This document shows positions 8,287 through 14,300 of a stretch of DNA of 53,727 nt, in pieces (position 1 is the first letter of the stretch; each line of letters starts with the position of its first letter). Under the pieces are notes generated by a model. That model was given only the letters and a program-made list of their open reading frames with translations. It was not told where the DNA came from and ran no database searches. Position numbers and translations under genes: made by a program. The DNA comes from Candidatus Galligastranaerophilus faecipullorum (GTDB lineage: Bacteria; Cyanobacteriota; Vampirovibrionia; Gastranaerophilales; Gastranaerophilaceae): the NCBI GenBank assembly GCA_018713115.1, contig DVFS01000046.1:1-53727 (forward strand), given 5' to 3'.

Positions 8287-9402
8287 ATGCTGATAGAAGA
8301 AATACTTGAGCTTACGGTTTCAAAAAAAGCGAGCGATCTGCATATTTCAGCTAATCTGCCGCCCGTGCTTCGTATAGACGGTGAACTTGTAAGAACTAAT
8401 TTGCCTGTTTTGACCGGAGAAGATGTTGAAACGGTTGTTTTTCCTATTTTAACAAATGAACAAAGAAGACACCTTGAACAAAACTGGGAGCTTGACTTTG
8501 GCTACGGCCTGCATGGCGTAGGCCGTTTCAGGGTGAATGTATACAGAGATAAGGGCAACTATGCGGCAGCGTTTCGTACCATAAACTCAGAACCGCCAAG
8601 CTGTGATGATTTGGGATTGCCCGAAATTGTCAAGAAAATTGCACAGAAGCCCAGAGGCCTTATACTTGTAACCGGTCCTACGGGGTCAGGTAAATCTACA
8701 ACTCTTGCCGCTATGGTTGATTATATCAATACAAATCGTACGGAGCATATTTTGACAATTGAAGACCCTATTGAATTTATTCATTCATCTAAAAAAAGCA
8801 TAGTCCACCAGAGGGAACTGGGGCAGGATACCCGCTCTACCGCAAATGCCCTTCGCTCGGCGCTACGTGAAGACCCGGATGTTATTCTGGTTGGCGAGAT
8901 GAGGGATCTTGAGACCATCGGTCTTGCGCTTACCGCAGCAGAAACGGGCCACCTTGTCATGGGCACATTGCACACCTCGTCTGCTTCCCAGACAATCGAC
9001 CGTATTATCGACGTTTTCCCGCAGGGTCAGCAGCAGCAGATTCGTCTGCAGCTTTCAAACAGCTTAATTGCGGTATTTTCGCAAACCCTTCTGCCCAAGC
9101 TTTCCGAAGACGGTGTTACCAAAAAAGGCCGCGTAATGGCTCAGGAGATAATGATTGTAAACAACGCCATTGCAAACCTTGTAAGGGAGCAAAAAACCGC
9201 ACAGATATACTCTGCTATCCAAACCGGTTCAGGTATTGGCATGCAGACGCTGGAGATGGCACTGAGGGATTTGTGCAAACAAAGGCTTATTACCAAAGAA
9301 GATGCCATAGCAAAAGCACAGCATGTAGAGGAACTCAAACGTATGCTCGGCTCGGGCGGAGGTGCCGCAATACAGAGTGCCAGAATGAGCCTCGGACAAT
9401 AA
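8287..9402 (+). CDS. pilT: PilT, type IV pilus retraction ATPase
   Basis: A 371-residue hexameric secretion ATPase that depolymerises type IV pili for twitching. The N-terminal PAS-like domain begins KKASDLHIS. Walker A is GPTGSGKSTT (near residue 127), the Asp box is LTIEDPIEF, and Walker B is GEMRDLETI. The His box AETGHLVMGTLHTSSA follows. The sequence up to the C-terminal domain is intact. I chose the ATG at 8287 over one nine codons upstream because GGAGA sits 6 nt before it. It is a single-gene unit with its own promoter and terminator. Confidence 0.96.
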   Translation: MLIEEILELTVSKKASDLHISANLPPVLRIDGELVRTNLPVLTGEDVETVVFPILTNEQRRHLEQNWELDFGYGLHGVGRFRVNVYRDKGNYAAAFRTINSEPPSCDDLGLPEIVKKIAQKPRGLILVTGPTGSGKSTTLAAMVDYINTNRTEHILTIEDPIEFIHSSKKSIVHQRELGQDTRSTANALRSALREDPDVILVGEMRDLETIGLALTAAETGHLVMGTLHTSSASQTIDRIIDVFPQGQQQQIRLQLSNSLIAVFSQTLLPKLSEDGVTKKGRVMAQEIMIVNNAIANLVREQKTAQIYSAIQTGSGIGMQTLEMALRDLCKQRLITKEDAIAKAQHVEELKRMLGSGGGAAIQSARMSLGQ

Positions 9403-9407
9403 AATTT

Positions 9408-9431
9408 AAAACGGGCATATGCCCGTTTTTT
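9408..9431 (+). terminator. Intrinsic terminator after pilT
   Basis: ACGGGCAT (9411-9418) pairs directly with ATGCCCGT (9419-9426) and is followed by a T run. It lies 8 nt past the pilT stop codon. An A run on the other side would also allow weak activity in reverse. Confidence 0.85.
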
Positions 9432-9453
9432 GTTAAGTATTTTAAAAAATTGT

Positions 9454-9481
9454 TTGCATGAAAACATGTTCTTGTTAGAAT
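9454..9481 (+). promoter_or_regulatory. Candidate promoter for rpmG-trnW-secE-nusG
   Basis: TTGCAT (9454-9459), a 16-bp spacer and TAGAAT (9476-9481). Initiation near 9488 would give a leader of about 90 nt carrying the hairpin at 9507-9537. It was chosen by eye in an AT-rich region. Confidence 0.4.
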
Positions 9482-9506
9482 GTTTTTATAAAGTTAATAA
9501 AATTAC

Positions 9507-9537
9507 TAATAGAATGTCCCAATCGGACATTCTATTA
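9507..9537. promoter_or_regulatory. Perfect 13-bp inverted repeat in the rpmG leader
   Basis: TAATAGAATGTCC (9507-9519) and GGACATTCTATTA (9525-9537) are perfect complements around a 5-nt spacer. There is no T run after it, so it is not a normal terminator. It is either a dyad operator or a stable 5' leader hairpin, 40 nt before the rpmG start codon. Confidence 0.75.
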
Positions 9538-9576
9538 ATTAGAAGATATATTACACCCCTACATAAAGGAGAAGAA

Positions 9577-9744
9577 ATGGGTATAAAAGGCAAAAACGAC
9601 AAGATGGTTGTACTGGCATGCGAAGAGTGCAAAGAACGAAACTATACAACCACAAAGAATAAAAAAACACTTAAAGAAAGAATGGAACTCAGCAAATACT
9701 GCCCGAGATGCCAAAGACACACAACTCATAAAGAAACCAAGTAA
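9577..9744 (+). CDS. rpmG: Ribosomal protein bL33
   Basis: A 55-residue zinc-ribbon form of L33 with [16 protein letters not shown] and [14 protein letters not shown], the two CxxC pairs intact. The start at 9577 follows the site AAAGGAGAAGAA. An upstream in-frame extension to 9430 exists but crosses the inverted repeat and is not L33. It heads the conserved order rpmG - tRNA-Trp - secE - nusG. Confidence 0.95.
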   Translation: MGIKGKNDKMVVLACEECKERNYTTTKNKKTLKERMELSKYCPRCQRHTTHKETK

Positions 9745-9771
9745 GTTTAAGTTGCGTCACAAGTTCAGTTG
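9742..9771 (+). repeat. Partial copy of the tRNA-Trp upstream/5' region
   Basis: This 30-nt stretch matches 9839-9868 at 27 of 30 positions (offset 97). The matching part covers the 11 nt before the tRNA, plus the first acceptor strand and the start of the D arm (TTAAGTTGCGTC, then AGTTCAGTTG). It begins at the rpmG stop codon. It is a decayed or partial duplicate and not a full tRNA. Confidence 0.8.
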
Positions 9772-9823
9772 CGAGCAAACCGTCGGGTTTGCGACAGTTC
9801 AAAATATGTTCTGCCAACTGAAC
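9763..9823 (+). other. Stem-loop between rpmG and tRNA-Trp, able to pair alternatively with the tRNA
   Basis: GTTCAGTTG (9763-9771) is the perfect complement of CAACTGAAC (9815-9823). Nested inside is a second hairpin, GCAAACC (9775-9781) with GGTTTGC (9786-9792). The same GTTCAGTTG occurs in the tRNA D arm at 9860-9868, so the strand at 9815-9823 could pair either upstream or with the tRNA. There is no following T run. Confidence 0.6.
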
Positions 9824-9850
9824 GGGTTGAAAACAGAATAAGTTTAAGTT

Positions 9851-9923
9851 GCGTCCTTAGTTCAGTTGGTAGAACGTCGGTCTCCAAAACCGGATGTCGA
9901 GGGTTCGAGTCCTTCAGGGCGCG
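9851..9923 (+). tRNA. trnW: tRNA-Trp (anticodon CCA)
   Basis: A complete 73-nt cloverleaf. The acceptor GCGTCCT pairs with AGGGCGC (one G-U), the D stem is GTTC/GAAC, and the anticodon stem is TCGGT/ACCGG with loop CTCCAAA, giving CCA. The variable loop is ATGTC and the T stem is GAGGG/CCTTC with loop TTCGAGT. The discriminator base is G. The CCA tail is not encoded. The position between rpmG and secE is the classical bacterial order. Confidence 0.97.
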
Positions 9924-9929
9924 ATTTTA

Positions 9930-10052
9930 AAAAACGGTTTCGGAAACTGCGCAAAAGCGCGTGTCTCGGGACTTCAAGTCCTTCAAAACCCGATTCAAAA
10001 ACGGTTTCGGAAACTGCGCAAAAGCGCGTGTCTCGGGACTTCAAGTCCTTCA
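9930..10052 (+). repeat. Perfect 56-bp direct repeat downstream of tRNA-Trp
   Basis: Positions 9930-9985 and 9997-10052 are identical over 56 bp with a 67-bp period. Each contains TGCGCAAAAGCGCG (a 4-5 bp stem with AAAA loop) and ends ACTTCAAGTCCTTCA, resembling the tRNA T arm. The second unit then continues as GGGCGCGATTTTAAA, so 10040-10067 matches the tRNA 3' end and its flank (9904-9931) at 27 of 28 positions. This looks like tandem duplication of a tRNA tail. Confidence 0.85.
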
Positions 10053-10100
10053 GGGCGCGATTTTAAACGATTAATTCGGTAAAAATAAGGTAAAAAAATA

Positions 10101-10334
10101 ATGGCAAACTCAGCTCAAAAAAAACAAACACCCGACAATAACACTTCTTTTAAAGAAAGTGTAACAACTTACTTTAAAGGTGTAAAGGCGGAATGGGGAA
10201 AAATTTCCTGGCCTCAAAAGAATCAAATAATTTTTGAGACAGGGGTTGTTTTGTTTGTCGTAATTGCTTTTACAATAATTGTCTACCTTATGGATATAAT
10301 CTTTAAAGGTATCTTAGGGCTTCTGCCCCACTAA
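10101..10334 (+). CDS. secE: SecE, preprotein translocase subunit
   Basis: A 77-residue protein. The amphipathic surface helix with the conserved block VKAEWGKISWPQKNQ is followed by one transmembrane helix (ETGVVLFVVIAFTIIVYLMDIIF). It stabilises SecY in the translocon. It is the short single-span form typical outside Enterobacteria. nusG follows 28 nt later. Confidence 0.95.
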   Translation: MANSAQKKQTPDNNTSFKESVTTYFKGVKAEWGKISWPQKNQIIFETGVVLFVVIAFTIIVYLMDIIFKGILGLLPH

Positions 10335-10362
10335 AAGTAAACAACTAACAATAGGATATATC

Positions 10363-10989
10363 ATGGATAAAAAAGAAGAAAAAAATCTGGAACAATTGGA
10401 AGAGCAGGCACAGGCTGATTTTCAGGCTGAAGATAAGAAAGAAGATATCAGGACTGAAAAAGCTCCCAAAAAGCGCTGGTATGTTGTTCATACTTACTCG
10501 GGACATGAAAACAAGGTAAAGGTAAATCTTGAAAAGCGTATTGAGTATATGAACATGTCTGAAAAAATCTTCCGCGTGGAAGTTCCCCAAAAGACAATTA
10601 CTCAGGTAAAGGGCGGTAAAAAGACGGAAAAAGAAGAAAAAATCTTCCCGGGTTACGTTCTTGTTGAAATGATAATGGATGATGACTCCTGGTATGTAGT
10701 TCGTCATACGGCAGGTGTTACCAAGTTTGTCGGTTCATCCAAAAAACCTATTCCTGCCAAAGATTCTGAAATTAAAAAGATTATTCACCGCGGTCAGGCT
10801 CAAGCTCCCAAAATTGAACTTGATGTCAAAGTCGGCGATAAAGTCAGAATCGTTTCAGGCCCCTTTGCAGAGTTTATCGGGGATATTACCGAAGTTTATC
10901 CCGACAAATCAAAACTCCGCGCAAATGTTTCGATATTCGGTCGTGAAACACCTGTTGAGCTGGAATACAAACAAATTCAAAAAGTATAA
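10363..10989 (+). CDS. nusG: NusG, transcription elongation and termination factor
   Basis: A 208-residue protein. An acidic, lysine-rich tail of about 35 residues precedes the NGN domain ([49 protein letters not shown]). The KOW domain is at the C-terminus ([17 protein letters not shown]). It binds the RNA polymerase clamp and links to Rho or ribosomal S10. It sits between secE and rplK, as in most bacteria. Confidence 0.97.
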   Translation: MDKKEEKNLEQLEEQAQADFQAEDKKEDIRTEKAPKKRWYVVHTYSGHENKVKVNLEKRIEYMNMSEKIFRVEVPQKTITQVKGGKKTEKEEKIFPGYVLVEMIMDDDSWYVVRHTAGVTKFVGSSKKPIPAKDSEIKKIIHRGQAQAPKIELDVKVGDKVRIVSGPFAEFIGDITEVYPDKSKLRANVSIFGRETPVELEYKQIQKV

Positions 10990-11006
10990 TAACAAATGTG
11001 GAAGAT

Positions 11007-11046
11007 CAGCATAAGAGCTGTTCGCTATTACCACGAAAGGAGAAAA
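11007..11046 (+). promoter_or_regulatory. rplK leader element: small hairpin plus shared ribosome-site block
   Basis: A hairpin CAGC/GCTG (11007-11020) is followed by ACCACGAAAGGAGAAAA (11030-11046), which includes the ribosome site. The same 17-mer precedes rplA at 11517-11533, also after a hairpin (GGCAG/CTGCC, 11496-11510). The duplicated layout suggests a shared translational control element, possibly for L1 feedback. This is inference. Confidence 0.4.
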
Positions 11047-11048
11047 TA

Positions 11049-11486
11049 ATGGCACCAAAATCAAACAAAAAAGTTACCGGAAAAATCAAACTTCAAATTG
11101 AAGCCGGCAAAGCTAATCCTTCGCCTCCGGTAGGTCCTGCGCTCGGTCAAAAGGGCGTTAACATCATGGACTTCTGCAAACAGTTCAATGAAAAAACCGC
11201 ATCTCAGGCAGGTTTTATCATTCCTGTTGTAATCGATGTATATGAAGACAGAAGTTTCAGCTTTGTTACAAAATCACCTCCGGCTGCAGTGTTAATTAAA
11301 AAAGCACTTAATCTTCCTAAGGGCTCATCTGTTCCCAACAAAACAAAAGTCGGACAGATTACACGTGCGCAATTGGAAGAAATTGCAAAAACAAAAATGG
11401 AAGACTTAAATGCTACAACTCTTGAAGCAGCAGTTAAGATGATTGAAGGTACAGCTCGTGCAATGGGTGTTACCGTAGCCGAGTAA
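11049..11486 (+). CDS. rplK: Ribosomal protein uL11
   Basis: A 145-residue L11. The N-terminal domain has [20 protein letters not shown] and the C-terminal RNA-binding domain has [16 protein letters not shown] and [13 protein letters not shown]. It binds the GTPase-associated region of 23S rRNA. The start at 11049 follows AAAGGAG; an in-frame start upstream at 10998 gives a non-L11 extension and is rejected. Confidence 0.98.
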   Translation: MAPKSNKKVTGKIKLQIEAGKANPSPPVGPALGQKGVNIMDFCKQFNEKTASQAGFIIPVVIDVYEDRSFSFVTKSPPAAVLIKKALNLPKGSSVPNKTKVGQITRAQLEEIAKTKMEDLNATTLEAAVKMIEGTARAMGVTVAE

Positions 11487-11534
11487 TTGATGGGAGGCAG
11501 ATAAACTGCCGCTAAAACCACGAAAGGAGAAAAA

Positions 11535-12260
11535 ATGGCAAAATTAACCAGGAAAAAACAAAAAATAAAAGAAATGCTTGAGGGATTTAATCAACCTGCA
11601 AGCGCAAAAGACGCAATCGAAATGCTTCAAAAAATCTCAAAAGAAGTTTCAAAATTTGATGAAACGGTTGAAGCTCATATGAGATTAGGTATCGACGTTA
11701 AACACGCAGATCAGCAAATCCGTTCCACCACGGTGCTTCCTGCGGGTCTTGGCAAAGAAGTAAGAGTGTGCGTTATTGCAAAAGCTGATAAAGCGGCTGC
11801 CGCTAAAGAAGCGGGTGCTGATGAAGCCGGTGCTGAAGAAATCATTGAAAAAATTGCAGGCGGCTGGTTTGAGTTTGATACTTTAATTGCAACACCCGAT
11901 ATGATGGCTCCCTTGGGTAAACTCGGCCGCGTTCTGGGTCCTAAAGGCTTAATGCCTAACCCCAAAACAGGTACTGTTACACCCGATGTAGCTAAAGCGG
12001 TTAAAGACGCTAAGGCAGGTAAAGTTGAGTTTCGCGCCGACAAACAGGGTATGGTTCACGTACCTATCGGAAAAGTTAAATTTTCAACCGAAGATTTGAT
12101 GAAAAACTTCTCAACTTTAACCGATGCTATTGTAAAAGCAAAACCCTCTGCCGCAAAGGGTACATATATTAAATCCATGTATTTAACAACTACTATGGGT
12201 CCTTCAATTAAGCTTGAACCCAAGGATGTTGTTGCAGAAATCAAGGAACATGTCAACTAA
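11535..12260 (+). CDS. rplA: Ribosomal protein uL1
   Basis: A 241-residue L1 with the two-domain fold. Diagnostic blocks are [36 protein letters not shown] and [11 protein letters not shown]. In other bacteria L1 also represses its own operon by binding the L11 leader mRNA. The next genes are not rplJ-rplL; instead a GtrA-type gene starts 11 nt before the rplA stop. Confidence 0.98.
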   Translation: MAKLTRKKQKIKEMLEGFNQPASAKDAIEMLQKISKEVSKFDETVEAHMRLGIDVKHADQQIRSTTVLPAGLGKEVRVCVIAKADKAAAAKEAGADEAGAEEIIEKIAGGWFEFDTLIATPDMMAPLGKLGRVLGPKGLMPNPKTGTVTPDVAKAVKDAKAGKVEFRADKQGMVHVPIGKVKFSTEDLMKNFSTLTDAIVKAKPSAAKGTYIKSMYLTTTMGPSIKLEPKDVVAEIKEHVN

Positions 12261-12744
12261 TTTGATAGCAAAATTCAAAAACAGCACGGCGGGGAGATTT
12301 ATCCTCTCCGTGCTTTCAAATATTTTTAACTACATACATCAGGAAGCGTTTTTCGGAATTTTTAGAAGAGTGGACAGGAAGTTTATGAAGTTTCTCTTTG
12401 TGGGAGCTCTTAATACTGCATTCGGCTACAGTGTTTATGCTCTTTTTGTAACACTGCATGCTTCGCACAATGCCGCACTTACAATTCAGTACATTCTGGG
12501 TGTTTTCTGGAATTTTAAGACTACGGGCACAATTGTATTTAAAAATCATGACAACAGCCTGATTTTGAGGTTTTTCCTGTCTTATATTTTTACATATTCA
12601 ATAAATCTCATTTGTTTAAACGCTCTTGTCCGCCTCGGTGCGGGTAAATATCTTTCACAGGGGATTATGGTTCTGCCCGTTGCGGTTCTGTCATTTTTGA
12701 TATTTAAAACATTTGTTTTTAAAACAAAACCGCAGGGGGAATGA
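12250..12744 (+). CDS. GtrA-like small membrane protein
   Basis: A 164-residue protein with four predicted membrane helices in its second half, starting [20 protein letters not shown], the typical GtrA opening. [11 protein letters not shown] is the conserved middle motif. The family helps move or supply lipid-linked sugars for surface glycans. I chose the ATG at 12250, inside the end of rplA, with AAGGA upstream; this implies translational coupling to L1. A fucosyltransferase follows 1 nt after its stop. Confidence 0.9.
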   Translation: MSTNLIAKFKNSTAGRFILSVLSNIFNYIHQEAFFGIFRRVDRKFMKFLFVGALNTAFGYSVYALFVTLHASHNAALTIQYILGVFWNFKTTGTIVFKNHDNSLILRFFLSYIFTYSINLICLNALVRLGAGKYLSQGIMVLPVAVLSFLIFKTFVFKTKPQGE

Positions 12745-12745
12745 T

Positions 12746-13612
12746 ATGCTCATAATGAGATATAACGGCGGTCTTGGCAACCAGATGTTTCAATTTGCAG
12801 CGGCAGCTTCTCTTGCGCACAGACTGGGTGTGGATTTTGCCTTTGATATGGACTTTTTTAACCGGGGTTACTCGCGCCCTTACGGACTTGATGTTTTTAA
12901 TATTGAAAAAAAAGAGGCAAAAGGTTTTAAATATAAGGCTCTATGGGCTTTAAGGAAACATATTAAAAACAGTTTTTTTGGTTTGAATGTATACGGCGAA
13001 AAAGATTTTAACTACGAAAAAAGATTTGAAGAAATTACTGATAATACATATATTTATGGTTTTTTTCAAAGCCATAAGTATATAAATCCCGAAGTTGTAA
13101 AAAAATATTTTACTTTTAGAGCCGCACCTGATGAAAAAAACGCCCGTCTGATAAAAGATATGAAGGCGCAAGATTCCGTGTCTCTTCATATAAGGCGCGG
13201 CGATTATGTGCAAAAGAAGCGCTATGCGGGTGTGTATAACCATCTTGATTTAAATCATTACTCGCGCGCTCTTGAAATTATTGCAAAAAATCTTGAAACT
13301 CCCGTTGTATATGTGTTTTCGGATGATATTGACTGGGCAGGGGAAAATCTTACCTTCAAAAACTGCCCTTTGTGCCTTAAAAAGGGGGCAAGGTTTGAAT
13401 TTGTGTCACACAATACGGGTGAAAAGTCTTATGAGGACTTAAGGCTTATGTCAAATTGCAAACACAATATTATTGCAAACTCCAGTTTTTCATGGTGGGG
13501 CGCATATTTAAATGAAAATCCGCAAAAAATAGTTGCGGCTCCTAAAAAATGGTTTCAAAAAATCAAAAACAATCCGTATGATTTATACCCCCAAAACTGG
13601 GTAATAATTTAA
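12746..13612 (+). CDS. Glycosyltransferase family 11, probable alpha-1,2-fucosyltransferase
   Basis: A 288-residue enzyme. The N-terminal GGLGNQMFQFAAAASLA is the GT11 signature. HIRRGDYVQ is the GDP-fucose binding motif, and the C-terminal block NSSFSWWGAYLN is also conserved. The family adds fucose to galactose in surface glycans, which in gut bacteria can mimic host H-type antigens. The start at 12746 has AGGGGG upstream. It is probably co-transcribed with rplA and the GtrA-like gene. Confidence 0.92.
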   Translation: MLIMRYNGGLGNQMFQFAAAASLAHRLGVDFAFDMDFFNRGYSRPYGLDVFNIEKKEAKGFKYKALWALRKHIKNSFFGLNVYGEKDFNYEKRFEEITDNTYIYGFFQSHKYINPEVVKKYFTFRAAPDEKNARLIKDMKAQDSVSLHIRRGDYVQKKRYAGVYNHLDLNHYSRALEIIAKNLETPVVYVFSDDIDWAGENLTFKNCPLCLKKGARFEFVSHNTGEKSYEDLRLMSNCKHNIIANSSFSWWGAYLNENPQKIVAAPKKWFQKIKNNPYDLYPQNWVII

Positions 13613-14244
13613 AATTTTACCGCCTGCAGGTAGTTTGTACTTATCTGCTGGTTGTATTTTTTGCACTCGCGCATTGAAAGCACCACTTTTACGCTTTGGG
13701 GTGCGGGTTTGTCTTTTTTGGCTTTGCTTACATTTGCGCTTGTGTATGCGCCAAGCATTCCCTCAACGGTTTTAAAGGGGACATTTTTGATATCCGCCTT
13801 GAAATTCACATAGGGGATATTCTTTCCTTTGGCATAAATTGTTCCGCGTCCCGTGATTTCAAGGTTTTCAAATGTTATAACCGAATCTTTTGTAAAATCA
13901 AGCGCATCATTTATTTTGGCGTCTATTGCTCTTGTTGTAAAGTCCTCGGGTGTTATGATTTTTTTATCTTTTAAATCCAGTATTGTAATTTTTTGTCCTG
14001 TGGGCAGATACTGTGAGTTAAATTTTCTGTATCCTGCGATATTTAGCGAGCGCGTGAGCCTGTAGTCGCTTGAAACTGCCGAAAAATCTCCGAAGTCTTT
14101 TGATTTTTCAAGCAGTTCTTCTCTTGGCGGGCAGGTGAATTCGTTGTATTTTGTAAGGACAAAATCCAATCCGCCGAAGAAGAAAAATGCAATCAACAAT
14201 GCTATAAAAATTATTTTTCTGATAATACTTTTAAGACAGCCCAT
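13609..14244 (-). CDS. Membrane-anchored protein, possibly DUF2993/LmeA-like
   Basis: A 211-residue protein. An N-terminal membrane anchor (IIRKIIFIALLIAFFFFGGL) precedes a soluble region rich in beta strands, with blocks DSVITFENLEITGRGTIYAK and VNFKADIKNVPFKTVEG that resemble the lipid-binding DUF2993 fold known from Cyanobacteria and Actinobacteria. That assignment is tentative. It shares a TTAA stop overlap with the fucosyltransferase gene and is divergent from mutS. Confidence 0.6.
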   Translation of the reverse strand: MGCLKSIIRKIIFIALLIAFFFFGGLDFVLTKYNEFTCPPREELLEKSKDFGDFSAVSSDYRLTRSLNIAGYRKFNSQYLPTGQKITILDLKDKKIITPEDFTTRAIDAKINDALDFTKDSVITFENLEITGRGTIYAKGKNIPYVNFKADIKNVPFKTVEGMLGAYTSANVSKAKKDKPAPQSVKVVLSMRECKKYNQQISTNYLQAVKF

Positions 14245-14300
14245 AATATTTCATGCTCCGCAAGGTTTTATTTTTTATAATTTTATTCTATCATACAAAA

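Noticed and set aside
9742-9840. A second tRNA gene before tRNA-Trp
   Set aside because: Only the upstream flank, acceptor strand and D-arm start are copied; no anticodon arm, T arm or matching 3' acceptor strand can be folded.
9930-10052. CRISPR-like array
   Set aside because: There are only two copies, the unit is 56 bp with an 11-bp gap, and no cas genes are nearby. The similarity to the tRNA tail explains it better.
9862-10082. Short open frames on both strands across tRNA-Trp and the downstream repeats (60-66 residues)
   Set aside because: They overlap the tRNA and are created by the repeat units; their products are themselves repetitive and no ribosome site fits.
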